NCBI RefSeq assembly: GCF_036687315.1
Contig: NZ_CP144683.1
Coordinates: forward strand, 2,674,001-2,738,000
Direction: 5' to 3'
Origin: Sphingopyxis sp. TUF1
GTDB lineage: Bacteria; Pseudomonadota; Alphaproteobacteria; Sphingomonadales; Sphingomonadaceae
DNA length: 64,000 nt
Position 1 is the first letter of the stretch, and each line of letters starts with the position of its first letter. This document shows positions 56,160 to 64,000 of the stretch, in pieces. A program made the translations under genes and the position numbers. The notes under the pieces were generated by a model. That model saw only the letters and a list, made by a program, of their open reading frames with translations. It was not told the origin of the DNA and did not search any database.

Positions 56160-57392
56160 ATGAGCGGGGGGGACAATATGGAGACGGCCGAACGCCCGGT
56201 GATCGCCGCTGCTCGCACGACGAAACGCCGCGGACCGCGGTTCAGCCGCGCTGACCGCACGCCGCTCGGCCTGTGGTTCTGGGAAATCGACAGGGTGCTG
56301 TTACTGCTGGTATCGATGCTGATTGCGATCGGGCTGGTTGCGGTCGCGGCTGCATCGCCGGTCGCGGCGCAAAAACTGTCGACAAGCACCGCCTCGCTCG
56401 ACCCGCTCTATTATTTCTATCGCCAGCTGATGTGGGTGATCGTCGGCGTTCCGGTGATGCTGGCCGTATCGATGCTCCCCAAGCCGCAAGCGCGGCGCTT
56501 TGCCATTTACGGCACTCTCCTGTTCCTTGTGCTGCTCTTTCTCGTGCCGCTGGTCGGCACGTCGGTGAACGGCGCGCAGCGCTGGATCGGCAGCGGGGTT
56601 TTCCGGTTGCAGCCGTCGGAGTTCCTGAAACCCTTTTTTGCGGTATCGCTCGCATGGATATTGTCGCTGCGCCTGCACGACCAGAGCCTGCCCGTCGTCC
56701 CGCTCGCCGCGGCGCTGACCGGCGTCATCGCGCTCTTGCTGATGGGACAGCCCGACCTTGGCCAGACGGTGATCTTTGCCGCGACCTGGTTCGTGCTCGT
56801 GCTCGTCGCCGGGCTCTCGATGCGGATCATGGGAATGCTCGCGGGCGCGGGCGTCGCCGGGCTGATCCTCGCCTATTTCTTCTATCCGGTGGCGCAGCAG
56901 CGCATCAATATCTGGCTGTTCGCCGAGGGCGACAGTTTCCAGGTCGACAAGGCGCATGCGACGCTGACCGCCGGCGGGCTGATCGGCACCGGTCCCGGCG
57001 CGGGGCTTGCCAAGTTCCAGCTGCCCGAAGCGCACACCGATTATATCTTCTCGGTGATCGGCGAAGAGTTCGGGATGATCGCCTGCATCGCGATTGCGAT
57101 CCTCTATATGGCAATCATCGTCCGCGTGCTCGTCCGCCTGCTCGACGAGGAGGACAGCTTCCTGATCCTTGCCGTCGCCGGGCTGATCGCGCAATTCGGG
57201 GGACAGGCGGTGATCAACATGGCGGTGAATACGCAGATTTTCCCGTCGAAGGGGATGACCTTGCCCTTCATCAGCTATGGCGGCTCTTCGTTCATCGCCT
57301 TGTCGATCGGCATGGGTTTGCTCTTGTCGCTGACCCGCCGAAACCCCTATGCGGCGCGGGTGTCGATGACCCGCAACTGGAACAAGAAATGA
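56160..57392 (+). CDS. ftsW: Lipid II glycosyltransferase/SEDS protein FtsW
   Basis: The 410-residue SEDS-family protein polymerises septal peptidoglycan with FtsI. About ten hydrophobic segments cover residues 48-395; G-S-G-V-F-R-L-Q-P-S-E-F-L-K near 144, the P-E-A-H-T-D-Y-I-F-S-V-I-G-E-E-F-G loop near 290, and L-P-F-I-S-Y-G-G-S-S near 370 are family hallmarks. The start is ATG at 56160 or 56178; both lie past the repeat, and readings from inside it are artefacts. Confidence 0.92.
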   Translation: MSGGDNMETAERPVIAAARTTKRRGPRFSRADRTPLGLWFWEIDRVLLLLVSMLIAIGLVAVAAASPVAAQKLSTSTASLDPLYYFYRQLMWVIVGVPVMLAVSMLPKPQARRFAIYGTLLFLVLLFLVPLVGTSVNGAQRWIGSGVFRLQPSEFLKPFFAVSLAWILSLRLHDQSLPVVPLAAALTGVIALLLMGQPDLGQTVIFAATWFVLVLVAGLSMRIMGMLAGAGVAGLILAYFFYPVAQQRINIWLFAEGDSFQVDKAHATLTAGGLIGTGPGAGLAKFQLPEAHTDYIFSVIGEEFGMIACIAIAILYMAIIVRVLVRLLDEEDSFLILAVAGLIAQFGGQAVINMAVNTQIFPSKGMTLPFISYGGSSFIALSIGMGLLLSLTRRNPYAARVSMTRNWNKK

Positions 57393-57402
57393 CGGCCCCC
57401 GC

Positions 57403-58584
57403 ATGACCGCAACGCGCCACTTTCTCCTCGCCGCCGGCGGCACCGGCGGACATATGCTTCCTGCCTATGCGCTGGCGGCCGAACTCATCGCGCGCGGGCA
57501 CCGCGTCGCGCTGGTCAGCGACGATCGCGGGCTCAAGATACCGGGCGCGCCCGCCGAGTTGGAAACGCACGTCCTGCCCGCCGGGCGCGCGTCGGGCGGG
57601 CCGCTTGGTTGGCTGAAAGGGGCGCTGGCGATCCGCAAGGGGCGCGCACAAGCGATCGAACTGATCAACGAATTCGACCCGGCGGTCGTCGTCGGTTTTG
57701 GCGGCTACCCTTCGCTGCCCAGCCTGCTCGCGGCAGGGGCGACGAAGCGGCCGCGCGTGCTGCACGAGCAGAATGCCGTGCTGGGCCGCGTCAACCGGCT
57801 GATGGCGCCGCGCGTCGATGCAGTGGCGGTCGCCTATCGTAACATCCAGCGCTACCCGGCGGGACACGAACTGAAGAAACATATCACCGGCAACCCGGTG
57901 CGCGACGAGATTGTGGCGATCCGCGACGATGGCTTTCCGCCTCTGCCCGAGGACGGCATCGTCCGCCTGCTCGTGGTCGGGGGCAGCCTGGGCGCGACCG
58001 TGCTCAGCGAGGTTGTCCCCGCGGCAATCGCCATGCTGCCGCGCGCGCTGCTCGACCGGTTGCAGGTCGTTCAGCAGTGCCGCGAGGCCGATCTGGAAAC
58101 GGTGCGCGCCAAATATGCCGAACTTGGCGTTGCCGCCGAATGCGCTCCGTACATCAAGGATTTCCCCGAACGGCTGCGCTGGGCGCATATGGTGATCGCG
58201 CGCGCAGGCGCTTCGACCGTCGCCGAGCTGGCGTGCGCCGGGCGACCCGCAATCTTCGTGCCCTATCCAAGCGCGATGGACGATCACCAGACCTATAATG
58301 TCGTCGATCTGGTCGAGGCGGGCGGGGCGATTTCGTTCGCGCAGCCCGATTTTACCCCCGCCGAGGTTGCCAAGCATATTCAGCGCATGGCGCTGGAGCC
58401 CGGCGCGCTCGAAGAGGCCGCCGAACGCGCCGCGAGCTGCGGACTTCCCGACGCGACGCGCGACCTGGCCGATCTGGTCGAATCCTTTGCGGCGCCGCCG
58501 ATGATGGACGTGATCCGCGTCGGCGCGTCGGCGCAGCGTGCGTCGGCGCGCGGCACCGCGGCCGCGCGGCGGGAGGCGAACTGA
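57403..58584 (+). CDS. murG: UDP-GlcNAc:lipid I GlcNAc transferase
   Basis: The 393-residue GT28 glycosyltransferase makes lipid II at the inner membrane. Seen: [12 protein letters not shown] near residues 10-21, G-F-G-G-Y-P-S near 100, H-E-Q-N-A-V-L-G near 124, and [12 protein letters not shown] near 266. The start lies 10 bp after the ftsW stop. It overlaps murC by 1 bp. Confidence 0.95.
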   Translation: MTATRHFLLAAGGTGGHMLPAYALAAELIARGHRVALVSDDRGLKIPGAPAELETHVLPAGRASGGPLGWLKGALAIRKGRAQAIELINEFDPAVVVGFGGYPSLPSLLAAGATKRPRVLHEQNAVLGRVNRLMAPRVDAVAVAYRNIQRYPAGHELKKHITGNPVRDEIVAIRDDGFPPLPEDGIVRLLVVGGSLGATVLSEVVPAAIAMLPRALLDRLQVVQQCREADLETVRAKYAELGVAAECAPYIKDFPERLRWAHMVIARAGASTVAELACAGRPAIFVPYPSAMDDHQTYNVVDLVEAGGAISFAQPDFTPAEVAKHIQRMALEPGALEEAAERAASCGLPDATRDLADLVESFAAPPMMDVIRVGASAQRASARGTAAARREAN

Positions 58585-60017
58585 TGCGCGGCGTTGCAAC
58601 CGACATCGGCACCATCCACTTCATCGGCATCGGCGGCATCGGCATGTCGGGGATCGCCGAGGTGATGCACAACCTTGGCTATCAGGTGCAGGGCAGCGAC
58701 ATCGCCGACGGCTATGTCATCGAAGGTCTGCGCAAGCGCGGAATCAAGGTCGCAATCGGTCATGACGCCGCGAACGTCGACGGCGTCGCGGTGGTCGTCA
58801 CCTCGACCGCGGTCAAGCGCGGCAATCCTGAGGTCGAGGCCGCGCTCGCACAGCGCATCCCGCTCGTCCGCCGCGCCGAAATGCTCGCCGAGCTGATGCG
58901 GCTCAAGTCGACCGTCGCCATCGCAGGGACGCATGGCAAGACGACCACGACCAGCCTGGTCGCGGCGCTGCTCGACGCGGGCGGGATCGACCCGACGGTG
59001 ATCAACGGCGGCATCATCAACAATTACGGTTCGAACGCGCGCCTCGGCGCGTCGGACTGGATGGTGGTCGAGGCCGACGAGAGCGACGGCAGCTTCCTGC
59101 GGCTCGACGGGACGATCGCGGTCGTCACCAACATCGATCCCGAACATCTCGACCATTATGGCAGCTTCGATGCGATCAAGGACGCCTTCGTCGAGTTTAT
59201 CGAGAACGTCCCCTTTTACGGCGCGGCGATGCTGTGCCTCGACCATCCCGAGGTGCAGGCGATCATCCCGCGCATTCGCGACCGCCGCATCGTCACCTAT
59301 GGCTTTTCAGCCCAAGCGGACGTGCGCGGCACCAATGTGACGCCCGGCCCCGACGGCAACCGCTTCGACGTTGTGGTGCGCGACCGCGACGGGAACAGCC
59401 GGACTATCGAGGGCATCCATTTGCCGATGTCGGGGCGCCACAATGTCCAGAATGCGCTCGCTGCCGTCGCGGTCGCGCTGCATATGGGCGTCAGCGACGA
59501 AAAGATTGCGTCGGGGTTCAACGGTTTTGCCGGCGTCAAACGCCGCTTCACCAAGGTTGGCGAAATCGCGACGGGCGCGGGCGTCGTCACCGTGATCGAC
59601 GATTATGCTCACCATCCGGTTGAAATCCGTGCCGTCCTGTCGGCAGCCCGCGAGGGCGCCGGCGCCGGGCGTGTGGTCGCGGTCGTCCAGCCGCACCGCT
59701 TCACGCGCCTTCGCGATCATATGGACGATTTCCAGCAGGCGTTTAACGACGCCGACATGGTGCTCGCGCTGCCCGTCTATGCGGCGGGTGAGGCGCCGAT
59801 CGAGGGCGTGTCGTCCGACGCGCTCGTCGCGGGGTTGCGCGATCGCGGGCATCGGCAAGCGAATGTTGTGGCGGACGCCAAAGCGCTTGCTGCGAGCATC
59901 GCGGATGGCATCAAGACAGGCGATCTGGGCGCGGGCGATATGATCATCTGCCTTGGCGCGGGCGACATCACCAAGATGGCGGCTGGGCTGGCGAGCGCGG
60001 TGGAGGCGGCGAAGTGA
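58584..60017 (+). CDS. murC: UDP-N-acetylmuramate-L-alanine ligase
   Basis: The 477-residue ligase starts the stem peptide by adding L-Ala. Seen: [14 protein letters not shown] near 12-25, [11 protein letters not shown] near 112-122, and D-D-Y-A-H-H-P near 339. It overlaps murG by 1 bp. Copy D of the inverted repeat lies after it, before murB. Confidence 0.95.
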   Translation: MRGVATDIGTIHFIGIGGIGMSGIAEVMHNLGYQVQGSDIADGYVIEGLRKRGIKVAIGHDAANVDGVAVVVTSTAVKRGNPEVEAALAQRIPLVRRAEMLAELMRLKSTVAIAGTHGKTTTTSLVAALLDAGGIDPTVINGGIINNYGSNARLGASDWMVVEADESDGSFLRLDGTIAVVTNIDPEHLDHYGSFDAIKDAFVEFIENVPFYGAAMLCLDHPEVQAIIPRIRDRRIVTYGFSAQADVRGTNVTPGPDGNRFDVVVRDRDGNSRTIEGIHLPMSGRHNVQNALAAVAVALHMGVSDEKIASGFNGFAGVKRRFTKVGEIATGAGVVTVIDDYAHHPVEIRAVLSAAREGAGAGRVVAVVQPHRFTRLRDHMDDFQQAFNDADMVLALPVYAAGEAPIEGVSSDALVAGLRDRGHRQANVVADAKALAASIADGIKTGDLGAGDMIICLGAGDITKMAAGLASAVEAAK

Positions 60018-60049
60018 TCCTGCTTTCGCCCCGCATTATGCTCATCCTT

Positions 60050-60123
60050 CCGTTTGTGTCGAGCGAAGTCGAGACACGCCAGCACAGCGCCAGACGCTTC
60101 TCGACTTCGCTCGATGCAAACGG
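60050..60123. repeat. CGAGCGAAGTCGAGA inverted repeat, copy D
   Basis: Left arm CCGTTTGTGTCGAGCGAAG, right arm CTTCGCTCGATGCAAACGG. The T of CGTTTG is matched by an A in GCAAACGG, so the change is present in both arms. It lies between murC and murB. Confidence 0.83.
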
Positions 60124-60138
60124 GAAGGGGAATATGGC

Positions 60139-61035
60139 GTGAGCGTTGCCACCCTCCCCATCGTTCGCGGCAAACTTACGCCCAACGCCCCGCTTGCCCC
60201 GCTCGTCTGGTTCAAGTCGGGCGGCGCCGCCGACTGGCTGTTCGAGCCCCAGGATGCTGGTGATCTCGCCGATTTCCTGCGCGATCTGGGCCCCGCCGTG
60301 CCGGTGATTGCGCTCGGCCTCGGGTCGAACCTGATCGTCCGCGACGGCGGCTTTCCGGGCGTCGTCGTCCGGCTTGGCAAGGCTTTCGCGAAAGTCGAAG
60401 CGATCGATGAAACCACCTTGCGCTGCGGCGGCGGCGCATCGGGCATTCTCGTGTCCTCGACCGCGCGCGACGCGGGCATCGCAGGGATGGAGTTCCTGCG
60501 CTCGATCCCCGGCACCGTCGGCGGTTTCGTGCGCATGAACGGCGGGGCCTATGGCGGCGAGGTCAAGGATATATTGGTCGATTGCGAGGTCGTTCTGCGC
60601 TCGGGCGAGCGCCGCACGCTCACGCTCGCCGACCTTGGCTACACCTATCGCCACAGCGAACTGCCCGAGGGCGCAGTCGTCGTCGCCGCAACTTTCCGCG
60701 GGCGCCCCGGCGAACCCACGGCGATTCAGGCCGAAATGGACCGCATCTCGGCCAGCCGCGAGGCCTCGCAGCCGCTGCGTTCGAAGACCGGCGGGTCGAC
60801 CTTCAAGAACCCCGACGGGTACAAGGCCTGGCAGCTCGTCGACGAGGCCGGGTGCCGCGGACTCGCGGTCGGCGGCGCCCAGGTCAGCGAAAAGCACACC
60901 AATTTCCTGATCAACACCGGCGACGCGACGAGCGCAGACATTGAGGCACTCGGCGAGGAAGTTCGCCGCCGCGTCAAAGCGAAGAGCGGTATCGAATTGC
61001 AATGGGAAATACAGCGCGTGGGAGTGATGAAGTGA
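60139..61035 (+). CDS. murB: UDP-N-acetylenolpyruvoylglucosamine reductase
   Basis: The 298-residue FAD enzyme reduces UDP-GlcNAc-enolpyruvate to UDP-MurNAc. Seen: F-K-S-G-G-A-A-D-W near 25-33, L-G-L-G-S-N-L-I-V-R-D-G-G near 60-72, and G-G-S-T-F-K-N-P near 218-225 with the catalytic Ser; this is the shorter type II form. The start is GTG at 60139 with AAGGGG upstream; the upstream frame through the repeat is rejected. Confidence 0.93.
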   Translation: MSVATLPIVRGKLTPNAPLAPLVWFKSGGAADWLFEPQDAGDLADFLRDLGPAVPVIALGLGSNLIVRDGGFPGVVVRLGKAFAKVEAIDETTLRCGGGASGILVSSTARDAGIAGMEFLRSIPGTVGGFVRMNGGAYGGEVKDILVDCEVVLRSGERRTLTLADLGYTYRHSELPEGAVVVAATFRGRPGEPTAIQAEMDRISASREASQPLRSKTGGSTFKNPDGYKAWQLVDEAGCRGLAVGGAQVSEKHTNFLINTGDATSADIEALGEEVRRRVKAKSGIELQWEIQRVGVMK

Positions 61036-61958
61036 CCCGCGGCCCCTGGCATGTCGCCGTCCTGATGGGCGGCTGGTCCGCCGAGCGCGAGGTGTCGCTG
61101 ATGAGCGGCAATGGGGTCGCCGACGCGCTGGAAAGCCGCGGGCACAAGGTCACGCGCATCGATATGGGCCGCGACGTCGCGCTGCGGCTGGCGGAGGCCA
61201 AGCCCGATGTCGTTTTCAACGCCCTCCACGGCGTTCCCGGCGAGGACGGAACGGTGCAGGGGATGCTCGACCTGATGGGGCTGAAATACACCCACAGCGG
61301 GCTCGTCACCTCGGTGATCGCGATCGACAAGGAGTTGACGAAACAAGCATTGGTGCCGCATGGAATCCCTATGCCGACGGGGACGATGGTCGACAGCGAA
61401 AGCCTGTTCACAGTCGATCCTCTGCCGCGTCCCTATGTGCTGAAGCCCGTCAACGAAGGATCGTCGGTCGGCGTCGCGATCGTCAAGGACGACAGCAATT
61501 ACGGCAATCCCATTTCGCGCGAAGCGGTTGGCCCCTGGCAGGAGTTCGATCGCCTGCTCGCCGAACCGTTCATCAAGGGGCGCGAGCTGACCGTCGCAGT
61601 GCTCGGCGACACGGCGCTGGCCGTCACCGAACTCCGCGTCAAGTCGGGCTTCTATGACTATGACGCCAAATATACCGACGGGCTGACCGAGCATGTTTGC
61701 CCCGCCGATGTGCCGGGCGACGTGGCGCAGCGGATGAAGGATCTGGCGCTTCAGGCGCACCGCCTGCTCGGCTGCAAAGGCGCTTCGCGCTCCGATTTCC
61801 GCTGGGACGACGAGCATGGCCTCGCAGGCATCTTCCTGCTCGAAGTCAATACGCAGCCGGGCATGACGCCGCTCAGCCTGGTGCCCGAACAGGGGCGCGC
61901 GGTCGGCATGGATTATGCCGAGCTTGTCGAACGCATCGTGGGGGAGGCGCTGGCATGA
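61032..61958 (+). CDS. ddl: D-alanine-D-alanine ligase
   Basis: The 308-residue ATP-grasp enzyme makes the D-Ala-D-Ala dipeptide used by MurF. Seen: V-L-M-G-G-W-S-A-E-R-E-V-S near residues 9-21, N-A-L-H-G near 62, P-V-N-E-G-S-S-V-G-V near 139-148, and L-E-V-N-T-Q-P-G-M-T near 273. The start is GTG at 61032, overlapping murB (GTGA). A Tyr is expected at the loop (K-Y-T-D), so it should be the D-Ala type. Confidence 0.94.
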   Translation: MTRGPWHVAVLMGGWSAEREVSLMSGNGVADALESRGHKVTRIDMGRDVALRLAEAKPDVVFNALHGVPGEDGTVQGMLDLMGLKYTHSGLVTSVIAIDKELTKQALVPHGIPMPTGTMVDSESLFTVDPLPRPYVLKPVNEGSSVGVAIVKDDSNYGNPISREAVGPWQEFDRLLAEPFIKGRELTVAVLGDTALAVTELRVKSGFYDYDAKYTDGLTEHVCPADVPGDVAQRMKDLALQAHRLLGCKGASRSDFRWDDEHGLAGIFLLEVNTQPGMTPLSLVPEQGRAVGMDYAELVERIVGEALA

Positions 61959-62893
61959 GCAGTACCAAGATCAAGCGCGCCAAGGCGCCGCCGCGGCGGC
62001 CCGCGCGCGGGCCGAAGAAACGGCGCAAGGTGCAAACCTCGCGCCTCAACGCGATCATCAACGCGCTGCCGATCAGTCCGCAGCGACTGCAAAAGATTGC
62101 CAACTGGACGGTCGCCATCAGCCTGTTCGCGGTGGCGGGTCTGGCGGCGCACGCAACGGGCGTGACTGCGAAGATCCACGAGGAATATGCGCAGGCGGTC
62201 GGTCGCGCGGGGTTTCAGGTCAAAAAGGTCGAGGTTGTCGGCGCCGACCGGATCGACCGGCTGAAAGTCTATGACATCGCGCTCGCGCAGAAGGACCGCT
62301 CGATGGCGGCGGTCGATCTGGAAGATGTGCGCGGCGACCTGATGCAATATGGCTGGATCAAGGATGCGCGCGTGTCGCGGCGCCTGCCCGACACGCTGGT
62401 GGTCGATATCGTAGAACGCACCCCCGCCGCGATCTGGCAGCACAATAATCGCCTGTCGTTGATCGACGAAAAGGGCGTGGTGCTCGAACCCGTCACTGTC
62501 GCGACGATGCCCGACTTGCCGCTGGTGATCGGGCCCAAGGCGAACCAGCGCTCGCAGGATTTGGCGCGTCTCTTATCCGAAGCAAGCAGCCTCAAGGAAT
62601 TGCTCGCGGGCGCGACGTGGGTGGGCAACCGCCGCTGGGATTTGCGCTTCCGCAGCGGCGAGACGCTGTCGCTGCCCGAAGGCGAGGAGGCGGCGAAGGC
62701 GGCACTCGCCAAATTCGCGCATATGGACGGCGCCAACCGCCTGCTCGGCCGCGGCATCCTTCGCTTCGACATGCGCGATCCCGCGCGTTTCGTGCTGCGC
62801 CTGCCGCACGAGGGGCAGGTCGCGCCCGCGAAGCTCGACGACGCGCGCGCGGCGGTGGACGCGGTCGCCGTCAGCCAGTCGAACGAGGGATAA
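61955..62893 (+). CDS. ftsQ: Cell division protein FtsQ
   Basis: The 312-residue protein has a basic cytoplasmic N-terminus (residues 1-45), one membrane helix (about 48-68) and a periplasmic POTRA domain (F-Q-V-K-K-V-E-V-V-G-A-D-R near 89). It links FtsB/FtsL to the divisome. It overlaps ddl by 4 bp and is followed 3 bp later by ftsA. Confidence 0.91.
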   Translation: MSSTKIKRAKAPPRRPARGPKKRRKVQTSRLNAIINALPISPQRLQKIANWTVAISLFAVAGLAAHATGVTAKIHEEYAQAVGRAGFQVKKVEVVGADRIDRLKVYDIALAQKDRSMAAVDLEDVRGDLMQYGWIKDARVSRRLPDTLVVDIVERTPAAIWQHNNRLSLIDEKGVVLEPVTVATMPDLPLVIGPKANQRSQDLARLLSEASSLKELLAGATWVGNRRWDLRFRSGETLSLPEGEEAAKAALAKFAHMDGANRLLGRGILRFDMRDPARFVLRLPHEGQVAPAKLDDARAAVDAVAVSQSNEG

Positions 62894-62896
62894 AAG

Positions 62897-64000
62897 ATGG
62901 CGCCGCCGCGGATCGAAAAGATCATCACCGCACTCGATGTCGGGTCGTGGAAGGTCTGCGCGCTGATCGCGGGGCAGACCGCCGACGGCCAGCTGCATGT
63001 GCTTGGTACCGGCCAGCGCGAGAGCCGCGGCGTCCAGCGCGGCTATGTCGCCGACATGGAGCAGACCGAGCATGTCGTGCGCGAGGCGATCGAGCAGGCC
63101 GAACGCATCGCGGGCCTCAACATCGATGACGTCTGGGTCGCTTTTTCGGCGGGCAGCCTTTTGAGCGACGTCGCGCCGATCGAAAGCGAGCTGGGCGGGC
63201 ATCGCATCGAACAGGAGGACATTGACGACCTGCTCGCTGCGGGCCGCGCGGGGATCGATCCCGAAGGCCGCATGATCCTCCATGCGCAGCCCGCGCTCTA
63301 CACGCTCGACGGGCTGACCGGGGTCAAGAACCCGATCGGCCTCCACGCCGACCGGCTGGGCGTCGATATTCACATCATCATGGCCGACGGCGCGCCCGTG
63401 CGTAATCTTGAGTCGGCGGTGCGGCAGGCGCATCTCGACGTCAACGCGGTCGTTGCCTCACCGATCGCGGCGGGGCTCGCCTGCCTTTCGGACGAGGAGC
63501 GCGACCTGGGTGTTGCGCTCGTCGAGCTCGGCGCCGCGGTGACGACCGTCTCGCTCTATGCCGGCGGGATGCTCGTCGAAATGGCGTCGCTGCCCTTCGG
63601 CGCCAGCGACATTACCGACGACATCGCCTCGGCCTTTGGCATCCGGCGCAGCCAGGCGCAGCGGCTCCAGAGCTTTTATGGCTCAGCCTCCGCCAGTCCG
63701 CGCGACAATAACGAGATTATTGAGCTGGAACCCGGCGCCCCCGCGGGCGGCGATTCACCGCGGATCACGCGCGCGCAGCTTGTGTCGGTGATCCGCCAGC
63801 GGCTCGACGCGATGATGGGGGAGATCGGCCGGACGCTCAAAGACCTGCATTTCGTAGGTCCGATCGGGCGTCAGGTGGTGCTCGTCGGCGGCGGCGCCGA
63901 CCTTAAAGGCATCGCCGACTATACGCAGAGCGCGCTGGGCCGCGCTGCGCGCGTCGGGCGGCCGCGCGGCTTGCACGGCCTGCCCGATGCGCACAGCGGC
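62897..64000 (+). CDS. ftsA: Cell division protein FtsA (3' truncated by window)
   Basis: 368 codons of an actin-like protein that ties the FtsZ ring to the membrane. Seen: I-T-A-L-D-V-G-S-W-K-V-C near residues 10-21 (phosphate-1), V-A-L-V-E-L-G-A near 212, and V-L-V-G-G-G-A-D-L-K near 330. The C-terminal end and its membrane helix are beyond the window (usual length about 420). ATG at 62897 follows ftsQ by 3 bp. Confidence 0.94.
   Translation, partial: MAPPRIEKIITALDVGSWKVCALIAGQTADGQLHVLGTGQRESRGVQRGYVADMEQTEHVVREAIEQAERIAGLNIDDVWVAFSAGSLLSDVAPIESELGGHRIEQEDIDDLLAAGRAGIDPEGRMILHAQPALYTLDGLTGVKNPIGLHADRLGVDIHIIMADGAPVRNLESAVRQAHLDVNAVVASPIAAGLACLSDEERDLGVALVELGAAVTTVSLYAGGMLVEMASLPFGASDITDDIASAFGIRRSQAQRLQSFYGSASASPRDNNEIIELEPGAPAGGDSPRITRAQLVSVIRQRLDAMMGEIGRTLKDLHFVGPIGRQVVLVGGGADLKGIADYTQSALGRAARVGRPRGLHGLPDAHSG

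Noticed and set aside
56040..56177. A small gene in the murD-ftsW gap
   Set aside because: The gap is filled by the inverted repeat; no separate coding frame with a ribosome site is seen.
1..64000. tRNA, rRNA, CRISPR, prophage or insertion sequence
   Set aside because: No cloverleaf ends, rRNA motifs, regular repeat-spacer pattern, integrase or transposase protein was seen.

Overview
The window is high-GC chromosomal DNA from an alphaproteobacterium, most likely a sphingomonad (Sphingomonadales; Sphingopyxis or Sphingomonas-like). Three things point there. The gene order rpsB-tsf-pyrH-frr-uppS-cdsA-dxr-rseP-bamA-skp-fabZ carries no lpxD, lpxA or lpxB, as expected for glycosphingolipid bacteria that lack classical LPS. 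There is a dense scatter of short inverted repeats between genes. Many genes are joined by 4-bp ATGA/GTGA overlaps. No rRNA, tRNA, CRISPR array, prophage or insertion sequence was recognised.

Region 1 (1-16200) is accessory and catabolic. A LigB-type extradiol dioxygenase, a type-B carboxylesterase and an acyl-CoA ligase form an overlapping trio (17-4181). A haloalkane dehalogenase and a LysE-type exporter follow on the other strand. Next come two NTF2-fold proteins, a DUF1993 protein, a lipoprotein with a Pro/Thr linker, a methyltransferase, an AraC regulator and a small lipoprotein. An Lrp regulator is divergent from a leucine-dehydrogenase-type enzyme with a small ACT-like partner. A ferredoxin-type FAD reductase, a DUF4126 membrane protein and a NUDIX hydrolase close the region.

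Region 2 (16200-33400) mixes housekeeping with small unknowns: a small membrane protein with a clear promoter and terminator, a nitrilase-family amidase, a two-half M16 peptidase, a Kef-type antiporter, NADP-isocitrate dehydrogenase and the psd-pssA pair for phosphatidylethanolamine. A small membrane protein with a LexA-like box in its promoter region lies before rpsB. The translation, nucleotide and isoprenoid/phospholipid operon runs from rpsB to rseP.

Region 3 (33400-46816) holds bamA, skp, fabZ and rpmE, then glpK, a DEAD-box RNA helicase with a hairpin-rich leader, a small secreted protein, a ZnuD-like TonB receptor with a His-rich loop, and cysK followed by two membrane proteins of unknown role.

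Region 4 (46817-64000) is the division and cell wall cluster mraZ-rsmH-ftsL-ftsI-murE-murF-mraY-murD-ftsW-murG-murC-murB-ddl-ftsQ-ftsA, cut by the window end inside ftsA. A fourfold 10-bp repeat (MraZ box) lies in front of it. Two copies of an ~80-bp inverted repeat break its otherwise overlapping genes.

No single block stands out as a wholly new multi-gene system. The best leads are the LexA-boxed small membrane protein (25654-26000), the inverted-repeat elements inside essential operons, the hairpin leader of the helicase, the orphan GldG-like pair before mraZ, and the LigB-like enzyme with a Gln at a metal-ligand position.
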